A DNA stretch of 64,000 nucleotides, from contig DLHT01000003.1 in the NCBI GenBank assembly GCA_002483365.1, positions 384,339-448,338 of the forward strand, read 5' to 3'. Position 1 is the stretch's first letter; every line of letters begins with the position of its first letter. This document shows positions 48,664-58,090 of this stretch, in pieces. Origin of the DNA: Cellvibrio sp. UBA7661. Its GTDB lineage: Bacteria; Pseudomonadota; Gammaproteobacteria; Pseudomonadales; Cellvibrionaceae. The notes beneath the pieces were generated by a model that did not search any database, was not told the DNA's origin, and worked only from the letters and a program-made list of their open reading frames with translations. The position numbers were made by a program, and so were the translations under genes.

Positions 48664-51600
48664 GTGGGCGATTTGGAAAAAGACGAGAGCTTTCTTGGCG
48701 CTGTTGCTTCAAATGCTGGAGATGATTTCCACACTCTTTGGGCAACCCGTGAAATTTTGCGGTTGCTTGATGCAAATGGCGATGTAACCGCTATCAAAGT
48801 TGAAGGTCTTCCACCAGATGAAATTCACGCTCATGTTGGTGAACATGGCCAAGCAGTAGATATCTACTTGACTCGCAACACTAAGGACGGGGAAACCAAC
48901 ACCTATCTGCAACTCAAATACTCAGCATCAGCTCCAGAAGAAGGCTGGAGCTGGTCACGATTGCTCACTCGCAGAACCAAGAGAAAACCTTTAAGTAGTG
49001 TTCTAGGGAAACTCGCGGGATTAATGAAGGCTGTAGGATTTAAAGGTGATTTCTCCATCGTTACTAATCAACCCTTGTCCACCACAGTGGCTGACGATGT
49101 CGCGCGGTTGATTAGTAATGGCAGTAAACCTATTCCTGAAGATGCAGAATTATTTAATACCCTGACCAAGGCACTCGGGCTCACTCCCAAACAACTAATA
49201 ACTTTCCTAAAGGCCTGGGATACAACGGGCTTTTCTTCAGTTTCACGACTAATTTTGGAAAGTGAAGTTATTCAACGCCTTGCCGGTATGTCCGACGCTG
49301 ATGCTCGCGATGATTCCAACCTTTTGCAACGGAGAGTATCCACCTTGATGCTTCCTGAGAACAGGAGCCATCCGGCGATAACGCGAGAAACTCTATTAAT
49401 TTGGCTGGGTGTTGGCAGCACAAATATGTTTTTTCCAGCCCCATCTCATATCAAGCCAGCACAGCCATATTTGCGTCGAATGGTAATTGATCGCCTCAGT
49501 GAGAAGCTCAACTCTTCTCAATCAAAACCTTTACGTATACATGCTGGAGGTGGGTGCGGAAAAACAAGCCTGATTTCCGATCTGACCTCCGTTCTACCTT
49601 CAGGCTCTGAATTATTCATTTACGATTGTTATGGTGGAGGTTTGTTTTTAGCCTCTGATCAAAAACGTCACCTATCTGAGCAAGCATTTACGCAACTTGG
49701 TAACGAATTGGCGGTTCGCCTCAAAACTCCTTTTGTAATACGGCGGCAAGGTAGTATTGATATTTTCGAAGCATTTCGAAACCGCGTTTTGATCGCAGCC
49801 GATCTCGTGAAACTTCGTAACCCGGATGCAAAGTTGGTGTTGTGCTTTGATGCTGTTGATAATGCAAAAACTGGCGCTCGACATTGGCAAGAACCTTGTT
49901 TCCTAGATGTTTTGACCCAGGCATCAAGCTGGCCGACCAATGTTCGTATCGTGGCCAGTTGTCGGACTTCTCGACGAGAAGAGGTAGGACACGAGAAGCT
50001 ATATGATGACTTTGAGATTCCGAGTTTCGATGTCGATGAGGTTCGCAAGCTTGTTGCACTATGGCAACCACAATGGAATCCCGAATTAGCAGCGACATTT
50101 GAAAATTTAACAGGAGGCAATCCTCGACGTCTTGTATATGCAGTTGAGGGCCTGTCAAATGATGGTGCAGCGCGTGCGATTGAGCGTCTGATGCCGAAGG
50201 CTGAGGGTATAAATCCATTATTTGAACAGCGCGTTGCCGAAGCTGGCAAGCATTTGGGTTCCGCCGAAAAAGTCTGGCAGGTTCTTGATGCATTGTCCCG
50301 CCTGCCTCGCCCTGTTCCGGCGCTAACGCTCGCAGCACTAACAGGCCTAGCTTCGGCAGATATCCAAGATTTAGCTGTGGATGTAGGCGGCATTATTGAA
50401 CGAGAGGAGGGATGGTCTTTCCATGATGAAGACTTTGAGGCTTTTGTAATTGAGCGCCCCAACAATGATGGAGATGAAGTCCTTACTCGTGGTGCTGATT
50501 TGCTTCTAAAAAGCCGCTTTATTGATAGGTATGCCGCCACCAATGTGGCAGAAGTGCTAGTGGCCTCCAATCGCCTTAAAGAACTTTATGATTTGGTTAC
50601 TGCGGAAGAAAAACCATCTGAAGTTCTAACTTCGCTTGAAGCTCAGTTTGTTTGGTCCCGAAATCTCGGCCTTGCAATTCGTTGTTGTCGAATGGCTTCG
50701 GATATAACAAACGCTTGTAATTTACTTATCACTTCGGCCGATGCGATTAGACGAGCAAAACTCCTGGAGGATTTAATCGTCAAAAATTTAGATTTGTCAG
50801 TGCAGTTTGCAGCGGATGAAGCAAATAGGCTCGTGATGGTAGGGCAGGATCATAAAACCAAACGCCCGAGCCTAAGAATTAAGCTTGCTTCTCAAGCAGC
50901 ACAAAATTTTCCCGAGACCGCAAAGATACACCTTAGATGGTGGCACGGTTATCTTGACGAATTGCCGCATAACAGGGGCAGTAACGACTTCAAAGTATCA
51001 GACACAGATATCGCATCCGAATATGCCACTTATGCGACATTGTTTGGCGAGAAGGCAGCTCTCCATCGTCTTTTCACTTGGCGACCAAAATCCGCTCTAC
51101 TTTCCGTATTTAGAATGCTTGCAGCACAAGCTGCAGGACGCAATCTCCAAACGTTGCTCAATGTGATCGATTCCCGAAAGTGGTCGCCATTTGGGCTTGC
51201 ACCATTTATGGCCGCAGCTCTGCTGGCTGGTGCAAAAATGAGTGACCCAGTGATGGCTAATGCTTTGTCGCGTTTAGCAAAAGCAACTAGAGCCAGATGG
51301 AACAAACCGATTGATATTGGCATTTTGAATTCGAAGATTTTGGATTGGCATGAAGCGGTACTTCTTATTTGTGAGCGCTCCGTTACTCACGATGAACTTA
51401 AACCCCTAATTTCAAAAATTCTTGAACGCGCATTTCCAACGCCTGAACTCACCGAGACGTATCATCTTTATCGGCTACGTTCAGCTGGTGCGAGACAAGC
51501 GCGAGCCTACGCACTACGTGAGCTAATTTCTGGGATAGTTATTCCTGTAGAAAAATGGTTGCCGCCGAAACGCGAAGAACCACACAACGAAGAGCGTTTA

Positions 51601-54600
51601 GGAAAACGACAAGAGAAATCCCCAGAAGCACGCTGGAATGAGTCGCTTGCGGATGCAATAACCGCATTTTCGCGGTTCGTTGAGGCTGCCCGGGTTAACT
51701 TAGCTGCTATTACCAACAAATCAGTTGTTTCATGGCCAAAGCTTGCCAGCGTACTCGATATATCCAGAAGCTTTAATCGGTCAGTTGAGAGGGACTCTGA
51801 CCAAGCTTTTTTTCTCATGCGGCAACATCTTGTGCATTTAGGGATTGGCGGGGGAGATGTGACAACATTGATACCCTCGATGCGTAAGGTGTTACAGAAC
51901 TGGCGGGCAGATGACACTAAAACTGCTCAGCATCTGGCCAGAACACTGGCATTGTTACCAAGTACGCACGATGCTGTACTAATACTTTTGACAGAGCTTG
52001 TAGATGAAATCGAAAAAGCTCCTCTCGCTGCATCAGACCGTGTCGAACTGTTAAGTGAGAATGCCCGGATTGCACTTCCACTTGATCCAGCTCTAGCGGA
52101 ATGGTTTTTCAATAAGGCCGTCGAGGCAACTGGGGCTGCTGACTACGAAGCAAGAAGCGCACTTGCAGCCGCAGGGGCTATCGCAAGAACCGGCCTCACA
52201 GGTAGTCATGCTGAACGAACCGTATACGCCGCTCGGCTCGGGGATGCTGCCGGCGCAGTTGTGGAATCACTTGGTCTCACAGGTGACTTTGATTGGGGAG
52301 AGGTGGTTGGCTGGATCACTGCGGCAAGCCTTCCTATGGGTTTGGTTGCTGCCGCACGATGGCATGATCGAGGAATTGTCCCATTTGATTACAGCTTGCC
52401 AAATGTCACAGCAACCAGCACAACAATGTCTCTCGCTCAGAGAGTAGCTCTCAGATTGTTAGCTTCTGATGGTTCTGTTGATACCGCGGCAATACTTGAC
52501 GATAGAACGCTGCTTCCAAATTGGGTGGTCGAACCACTATTGAAAGCAAAGTTATGTGAAGGCGATATCGAAGCTTTTATTTCTGAATTTGACGTGCTCG
52601 AGAACAGCTCTGCACCTGATGCTAAACCTGCTATTGAAACAGCCAGATTACATCGTGACACTTTTCAGCAATGGCTTGATGCTATTGGGACACAACAAGG
52701 ATCTACTGACGTAATGGAAGATGCTCCTGATGAGAATCTGACCGCCACTCTTCGAACTTCGGATGAGATACGTTTGGCATTAGAAGAAGGATCTGGAGAA
52801 TACGGACCAAACGCTTATCAGTTTTGTCAGGTAGCAAAAAAACTTGCAAGCATTACGCTTAGAGTAGCCTTTCTCAATATCGCAGTTGAACTTGACAAAA
52901 AGCGAGGGGAATTTGGTGAAGCTATGCTCGAAATCCTCAGCCAGTGGACGAGTTACCCTCCGGTAACAGAGTGGATGCGTACGCAATTTCCATTCTATAT
53001 CGCTGGCTCGTTACGTCATTTATTTCGCTGGAATTACAGCGAGACCGATACACTCGACGAAGTACTTAAGTTGACTGGTCTTAGCGCTGCTGAACAAGCA
53101 AATATCATTCTTTCTGGAATTGAGCAGCATAGGAATCGAATCTCTGCGGATCTTCTCTACACCTTAACTGGCATGATTGCAGCGCGTACCCCGGATGAAG
53201 ATCGCGCAGGATTATTCGATGCACTCTTACGAAGGGTTGAGAGCCGCACATCACACCCTCCACGTGTTCACCTCATCGGTATCACACCACCTCAAGATAT
53301 CGTCGATAGCGTTGCACGTTGTTTGTTTGCAGCAATGGGAGATATGGATCGCCGAGTGCGCTGGCGAGCAAGCCACGCCGCATTAATACTGATGCGAGGA
53401 AATGATCCTGCATGGGATAGGTTAGTCTCTTGTTTGGCTAAAACTGAGGAACCGGTATTTGCTGGCGCCCCCTTTTATCACTATGCGGCTCGTGAGCAAC
53501 TTTTGATTGTTTTACTACGCGCAGCAGCAGAAAGCGCACCAGACGTAGCTCGCTATGCGCCTCTTGTTTTGGAAACGATTCGGACCGACTCTCACGTAAT
53601 TATTAGGGAATTGGGACGTTCGGTACTTATGGCACTTGAAGAGGCTAAAGTATGGCTACCCTCTGCAGAAGACTACGTTTTTGTGCAGCAACTGAATCGA
53701 AGTCAGCTGGATCTAATTGAGCCTGAAAATTCGAACTGGCGAAGTAAAAGACAACACAGGAGTGAGCAGCGTAAGTACCACTTCGACAGCACTGACGCCA
53801 TACCCAATTGGTATCATCCTATTTCACGATTATTTGGAATGGGTATGGATGATTTTCTAGATCGGCTAGAAAAGTGGGTTCATGACAAATGGGGTTATGG
53901 AGAAACTGCGACCCATTGGGATCAAGAGCCGCGCCTTGATCGCTTGAGGGGTCAGCATGAGTACACTTCTCGCCGACAGGGTGAACTCGCAACCATAGAA
54001 AGGCTAAGTCATTATTTAGAGTGGCAAGCCATGATGTGCGCGGTGGGTGAAATGATCGCCGAGGTACCACTGGCGATCTCATACGACGATGCTAACGCTG
54101 CACTGGATGAATGGATAGGCCGTAACTTGCCAACCATATCGCCATATTGGTTAAACGATTTACGGACAACTCCTCCTCTCGAACAACGCTTCTGGGGAAT
54201 AGCTCCAATAGATCCTCCAGAGCAACATGACACAGTCGAAGATCGTGAGGCGCAAGCGCTTGCCTGGAGTAAAACGCTCGTGCCTACTGATTTCGATTTA
54301 GAAATTAATGCGGTCAACAAATTAGTGGTGGCTGCAGATTTCGAAGTTCGGTGGAATCATGCCATCCACAGCGTTCAAATTCATTCTGCTTTAGTATCAC
54401 CCTCAACAGCAAAAGCACTTGCTCAAGCTCTCGCCAATACCCGGGATCGCTGGGACTTTGCTTTGCCGAATGGCTCATATGGGCACGATCTTGATATGCC
54501 GGGATTTCAACTTGAACCATGGCTACATGAGACCTCGCGCGAAACAAAAGCGGACGATTTTGATGTTCGTCGCGGGAGGGTATATGGAATTCCCGTAAAA

Positions 54601-55113
54601 CCCATAGGAGCAGCAGAATCTGAGGGACTAACTTTCGATATAACTAATAATGCCTGGCAGTCGCCAACATCGAGAGAGCCCAAAATTAAAATTGCACTGT
54701 GGGGTAGTGAGGATAGTCCCAATGGTCATGGCTGGCGAGCCACATCTGATAGAGCTTTTATCATTGATTTCCTTAGGAAAAAAGATAGAAGCTTGATTTT
54801 TGTCGTCGAGATTTCGCGCCAATTGAAAGCGGAGGATTATCATAACAACCGCCCCAAATGGCTAGTCTACGTATTTAATGCGCATGGTGAACTGACTCGG
54901 ATTCAACGAGAAAGAAAGAGCTTAGGACGATTTTTAGTGCGGCGAGAGAACGTTGAAAATAGTGTTGATACTTTAGGGCGCTGGATGCTCCATCGAATTG
55001 CTGAATTGGAACAACAACGTAAGACGGCCGACCAACGATTCAGTGAAATGCTCAGCAATGAAATAGAGAAACTCTGCGTTGCATTTCAGAGACATAAGCA
55101 AGCGCACTATTAA
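48664..55113 (+). CDS. Giant Avs-like STAND NTPase with N-terminal Cap4-like nuclease
   Basis: 2149 residues, GTG start with GGAGT 6 nt upstream. The N-terminus (about 10-210) looks like a Cap4/DUF4297 nuclease: GDDFHTLWATREILRLL, E47 in KVEGLP, D66 in AVDIYLT and Q83-x-K85 in YLQLKYS, a PD-(D/E)xK pattern. The STAND ATPase follows at about 270-560: P-loop AGGGCGKTSL (about 294), Walker B VLCFDAVDNA (about 393), sensor IVASCRTSRR (about 428) and TGGNPRRLVYAVEG. The remaining 1500 residues are mostly alpha-helical repeats (HEAT-like near RRVRWRASHAALILM, about 1560), probably the sensor. A C-terminal charged domain ends in a Glu/Gln/Lys coiled coil. Avs proteins detect phage proteins and then activate the nuclease; this one is not clearly Avs1-5 by eye. 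Confidence 0.85.
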   Translation: MGDLEKDESFLGAVASNAGDDFHTLWATREILRLLDANGDVTAIKVEGLPPDEIHAHVGEHGQAVDIYLTRNTKDGETNTYLQLKYSASAPEEGWSWSRLLTRRTKRKPLSSVLGKLAGLMKAVGFKGDFSIVTNQPLSTTVADDVARLISNGSKPIPEDAELFNTLTKALGLTPKQLITFLKAWDTTGFSSVSRLILESEVIQRLAGMSDADARDDSNLLQRRVSTLMLPENRSHPAITRETLLIWLGVGSTNMFFPAPSHIKPAQPYLRRMVIDRLSEKLNSSQSKPLRIHAGGGCGKTSLISDLTSVLPSGSELFIYDCYGGGLFLASDQKRHLSEQAFTQLGNELAVRLKTPFVIRRQGSIDIFEAFRNRVLIAADLVKLRNPDAKLVLCFDAVDNAKTGARHWQEPCFLDVLTQASSWPTNVRIVASCRTSRREEVGHEKLYDDFEIPSFDVDEVRKLVALWQPQWNPELAATFENLTGGNPRRLVYAVEGLSNDGAARAIERLMPKAEGINPLFEQRVAEAGKHLGSAEKVWQVLDALSRLPRPVPALTLAALTGLASADIQDLAVDVGGIIEREEGWSFHDEDFEAFVIERPNNDGDEVLTRGADLLLKSRFIDRYAATNVAEVLVASNRLKELYDLVTAEEKPSEVLTSLEAQFVWSRNLGLAIRCCRMASDITNACNLLITSADAIRRAKLLEDLIVKNLDLSVQFAADEANRLVMVGQDHKTKRPSLRIKLASQAAQNFPETAKIHLRWWHGYLDELPHNRGSNDFKVSDTDIASEYATYATLFGEKAALHRLFTWRPKSALLSVFRMLAAQAAGRNLQTLLNVIDSRKWSPFGLAPFMAAALLAGAKMSDPVMANALSRLAKATRARWNKPIDIGILNSKILDWHEAVLLICERSVTHDELKPLISKILERAFPTPELTETYHLYRLRSAGARQARAYALRELISGIVIPVEKWLPPKREEPHNEERLGKRQEKSPEARWNESLADAITAFSRFVEAARVNLAAITNKSVVSWPKLASVLDISRSFNRSVERDSDQAFFLMRQHLVHLGIGGGDVTTLIPSMRKVLQNWRADDTKTAQHLARTLALLPSTHDAVLILLTELVDEIEKAPLAASDRVELLSENARIALPLDPALAEWFFNKAVEATGAADYEARSALAAAGAIARTGLTGSHAERTVYAARLGDAAGAVVESLGLTGDFDWGEVVGWITAASLPMGLVAAARWHDRGIVPFDYSLPNVTATSTTMSLAQRVALRLLASDGSVDTAAILDDRTLLPNWVVEPLLKAKLCEGDIEAFISEFDVLENSSAPDAKPAIETARLHRDTFQQWLDAIGTQQGSTDVMEDAPDENLTATLRTSDEIRLALEEGSGEYGPNAYQFCQVAKKLASITLRVAFLNIAVELDKKRGEFGEAMLEILSQWTSYPPVTEWMRTQFPFYIAGSLRHLFRWNYSETDTLDEVLKLTGLSAAEQANIILSGIEQHRNRISADLLYTLTGMIAARTPDEDRAGLFDALLRRVESRTSHPPRVHLIGITPPQDIVDSVARCLFAAMGDMDRRVRWRASHAALILMRGNDPAWDRLVSCLAKTEEPVFAGAPFYHYAAREQLLIVLLRAAAESAPDVARYAPLVLETIRTDSHVIIRELGRSVLMALEEAKVWLPSAEDYVFVQQLNRSQLDLIEPENSNWRSKRQHRSEQRKYHFDSTDAIPNWYHPISRLFGMGMDDFLDRLEKWVHDKWGYGETATHWDQEPRLDRLRGQHEYTSRRQGELATIERLSHYLEWQAMMCAVGEMIAEVPLAISYDDANAALDEWIGRNLPTISPYWLNDLRTTPPLEQRFWGIAPIDPPEQHDTVEDREAQALAWSKTLVPTDFDLEINAVNKLVVAADFEVRWNHAIHSVQIHSALVSPSTAKALAQALANTRDRWDFALPNGSYGHDLDMPGFQLEPWLHETSRETKADDFDVRRGRVYGIPVKPIGAAESEGLTFDITNNAWQSPTSREPKIKIALWGSEDSPNGHGWRATSDRAFIIDFLRKKDRSLIFVVEISRQLKAEDYHNNRPKWLVYVFNAHGELTRIQRERKSLGRFLVRRENVENSVDTLGRWMLHRIAELEQQRKTADQRFSEMLSNEIEKLCVAFQRHKQAHY

Positions 55114-55285
55114 AGCAGAGACGTAGAATGCTATTAGTCCTACCTGAATTTTCACTTAATGATGAGCAGCGTCAAGAAATACTGCACAGAACAACATCAA
55201 TCAGACATACAAATTTTCCCATAATTTGAACGAGCCGGTCTTCAAATAACAGCCAACGACCAATATATTTTATGTTTTAGCCGCG

Positions 55286-55660
55286 GTGACACATCACATT
55301 CCGATAAGTAATATTGTGAATGTAACGATCCTGGATTATGAACACCATAGTAATGCAGCATATAAAATTGACGCTGGAAAGGAAGGTATCGTTCAAGAAA
55401 AACTGTTTGCTCACAAACTTAGCATTTTGTTTCAGGGAGATGTGCATCACTCTCCAGACAAGACTCGTGACACCCAGAAAAGGGTATTTGTAGATATTTT
55501 TGTAATTTCCAATACATACAACTTATTGATATCGTCGAAAGCCATGTCTTTGTATCAGTCAGGCTATAAGAAATCCATGCAAAGGAGAATTTCTACACTA
55601 ACGTCTCATACCGAAAAAGCATTCGCACAGGTACATGTGTGCCGTCAAATCAATTCGTAG
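55286..55660 (+). CDS. Hypothetical protein, possibly 5' part of a frameshifted gene
   Basis: 124 residues from a GTG, not recognised. It has YEHHSNAAYKID, GDVHHSPDKTRDTQKRVF and a basic C-terminal stretch. It overlaps the next frame (55635) by 26 bp in the +1 frame, with no obvious RBS for the second part. Between the STAND stop and this gene (55128-55229) a 33-codon frame is also open, without support. Confidence 0.35.
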   Translation: MTHHIPISNIVNVTILDYEHHSNAAYKIDAGKEGIVQEKLFAHKLSILFQGDVHHSPDKTRDTQKRVFVDIFVISNTYNLLISSKAMSLYQSGYKKSMQRRISTLTSHTEKAFAQVHVCRQINS

Positions 55661-55994
55661 GGGTGAAAAGATAACAAAATTTGAAAGTGGCGATGTTATT
55701 TATTTTAATCGCACTTTACCTGTTCATGCAATTGCAATTATTTCTGAATTCATTCCTGATAATGAAGCATGGAATGAATGCGTGAATTTTGCGCGCAACA
55801 TTTATGAAGAAACCAGGGCTTTTGTGCACCTTTTTGATCCACATGAATTTATATATATTTTGAAATTGGCAGATGGGTCACAAGAACGGCTCGATTTTAT
55901 GCTCCGCCAGATTTTCCAAACATTTTATGAGCACAGAACCTTCAACATCAAATCTATGGATAGTTCATTACCAATGAACTACGTCCCCGATTAA
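55635..55994 (+). CDS. Hypothetical protein, possibly 3' part of a frameshifted gene
   Basis: 119 residues, not recognised. The acidic/aromatic segment FIPDNEAWNECVNFARNIYEETRAFVHLFDPHEFIYIL looks like a folded protein, not a chance frame. The start codon at 55635 lies inside the end of the preceding frame and has no RBS. A single-base indel near 55640 would fuse both into one protein of about 235 residues. Confidence 0.4.
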   Translation: MCAVKSIRRGEKITKFESGDVIYFNRTLPVHAIAIISEFIPDNEAWNECVNFARNIYEETRAFVHLFDPHEFIYILKLADGSQERLDFMLRQIFQTFYEHRTFNIKSMDSSLPMNYVPD

Positions 55995-56579
55995 TTTCGG
56001 TTCAATAGCAACCCTGATGACATACAACCTAAATTGCTCGAATTATGTTGCTCGCGCTGAAGAACGACATTGAGATTATTACACCTGCATCAACTTATCG
56101 GACGATACGAGAAACTGCTCAGAAAGAATTTACTACACGCTAAATGGCATCAATTCTTACAGAATAACTGTGTAATGTGCTGTAATGTCCAGCTAGGCTA
56201 AAACTGTTACTCTGGTAAAATTATCGTTAGATGTATATGTAAATTTAAATCCATTTGATATGGCGCTCCTTTCATTTTGCCTCCATGGAAATTAAATTTC
56301 CGTCTCAAGTGTTTAGACAATGCATGTTCTGTGAACTAGAGTTTTGTGGATCCCATAAGGCGGTTAACGGAGTTAAAGTAAGGATATGAAACGCCCTGTA
56401 GAAGTAAATACATTAAATCGCTGGCCACACAACGATTGGCAACGATCTTATTTTTCAATAACCACATCTATCCGACCTCCTAACTAATGCCACTCTACAC
56501 TGGTTGAGCTATTCCACATCTTGGATGCTAAAAATCTCATCGACGGCTTGAATCCTCCTCAAAATAAAGGATGTATGAA
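55995..56579. other. Intergenic region before the thiaminase gene
   Basis: About 585 bp without a convincing gene. A 32-codon frame near 56047 (LALKNDIEIITPASTYRTIRE) might be the tail of a decayed gene. The thiaminase promoter must lie in its right part. I see no repeat or insertion-sequence end. Confidence 0.4.
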
Positions 56580-57989
56580 ATGAAATCGAAGATATTCGTT
56601 GTCTTAATTTTAGTTATCTTATCTGCATGCTCTTCACAACCTTCAGTTAACAACGATGTACCCACACCGACCGCTCAGCAGATCACGTTAAATGTAGGCC
56701 TGTACCCCTATGTACCTCGTCCAGAACAATTCAAAAAGGTCCTGATCGAGGAATGGAATGCGATGCAAACCGGGATAACTCTAAACGTAATTACCGATGA
56801 CAAATTGTGGGATGGTGGATATAGAACCTCTCCGGAAAATCTCGATGTGTTTGTATTTGATGCCCTATTTTTAAATAAATACCGAAACCAGGATTTGCTG
56901 GAACCGTTTTTAACTCAAGAAATCAATCCCGCTGGCCTCGACGATTTTCTTCCTTACGCTATCAATGGAGTTAAAAATTCCGACAATCAAACTTACGCCG
57001 GAATACCACTTTTGGGATGCACCAATATTTTGTTTTATAAGAAGAATTTGAATATTACTCCGTCGAGCACTCTCGCGGAAGTAAAGAAAGCAGTAAAAAC
57101 GTGCAGATATACCGGTACTGTTCCTGGTGCAGGGGATAAAAATGGAATGATGCTTGATATTTCAGGATCAACAACAAACGGCACATTCTATGTTGCAACA
57201 CAATACGCAATTCATGGGAAGTATCCTTTCCCAACACCTTCATCCATTGACGAAAAGGTTACACAGCGTTTAACCGAGCTAATGGAAATGAGCAGCTACT
57301 TAAATTCAACAAATGGTGACCTACAACCCTACCAACGCGGAATTTGGTTTGGAGAAGGTCATGGCAATAGTTTCGTAGGGTTTACAGAAGACATGTGGGG
57401 AATATCGCAAGGAAACGGGAAAAAATTGCCCGATGATTTTAGTTTCATGCCATTACCGCTCTGGAATCCAGGTGAAACCAGTAAACCTCTTTTTTTCGCC
57501 GATGTGATTGGCGTTAATGCAAAGAGTAAAAATTTGACTCATGCAAAAAAACTTGCCGCCTTGCTGGGTTCTAAAAAAGTCGTTGTTAAAAGCTCGACCG
57601 GAGCAACACAAGACGGGGTACCACAATACTTATTGCTCACTCTAAAATCCGCATTTGATGAGCTAGCAGTTTCATACCCAATTTATAAAGATATGAAACA
57701 CGTAGCGAGTAACCCGGATATAAATATGTTCACCTTATCAAACGACTTGTACACCTGGTTCGACTCCAACAAGAGCGCCATTCGAACAGACATTCGGGAA
57801 GACTTCAGCTGCGGATGCGACAAGACTACCGATGTTTTCTTGATAGCAGCGAATGCTGCACAGGAATGCAATAAAGCTTGTGGAAAATTGGGTTGGAGTG
57901 AGCAATGGACGTCTGAACGCCCATTCGTTCCAGAATCAGCAAAAGGAGTCTGCGGATGCAATGCATGCGACATCCCCAGCTCTCCATAG
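56580..57989 (+). CDS. Lipoprotein thiaminase I (thiamine pyridinylase) with Cys-rich tail
   Basis: 469 residues from the ATG at 56580 (AAAGG 9 nt upstream). The lipobox VILSAC marks a lipoprotein. The body is a type II periplasmic-binding-like fold (ITLNVGLYPYVPRPEQFKKVL ... DVFVFDALFLNKY). Cys147 in YAGIPLLGCTNILFYKK sits where thiaminase I has its nucleophile. Thiaminase I splits thiamine by swapping the thiazole for another base. The final 60 residues are an added Cys-rich domain (CGCD ... AAQECNKACGKLGW ... CGCNAC) that resembles the mannan-binding (MVL) type. The role of thiamine cleavage in this setting is unknown: scavenging, competition or phage-related. Confidence 0.82.
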   Translation: MKSKIFVVLILVILSACSSQPSVNNDVPTPTAQQITLNVGLYPYVPRPEQFKKVLIEEWNAMQTGITLNVITDDKLWDGGYRTSPENLDVFVFDALFLNKYRNQDLLEPFLTQEINPAGLDDFLPYAINGVKNSDNQTYAGIPLLGCTNILFYKKNLNITPSSTLAEVKKAVKTCRYTGTVPGAGDKNGMMLDISGSTTNGTFYVATQYAIHGKYPFPTPSSIDEKVTQRLTELMEMSSYLNSTNGDLQPYQRGIWFGEGHGNSFVGFTEDMWGISQGNGKKLPDDFSFMPLPLWNPGETSKPLFFADVIGVNAKSKNLTHAKKLAALLGSKKVVVKSSTGATQDGVPQYLLLTLKSAFDELAVSYPIYKDMKHVASNPDINMFTLSNDLYTWFDSNKSAIRTDIREDFSCGCDKTTDVFLIAANAAQECNKACGKLGWSEQWTSERPFVPESAKGVCGCNACDIPSSP

Positions 57990-58090
57990 TATTCAAATAA
58001 AAATATTATTACTGTTCTGACAATCTTAGCGTGGGAACAACCGCGCGACTGCATTAAAAACTGGCCAGGCAATCAACAAGAGGAAATGGA

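Noticed and set aside
48664..48800. N-terminal domain of the STAND protein as SIR2 or TIR
   Set aside because: No SIR2 GAGxS or TIR motifs; the E...D...QxK pattern fits a Cap4-like nuclease better.
49668..50570. 300-codon minus-strand frame within the STAND gene
   Set aside because: It is antisense to the conserved ATPase core, with Ser/Arg-rich low-complexity translation typical of a shadow frame.
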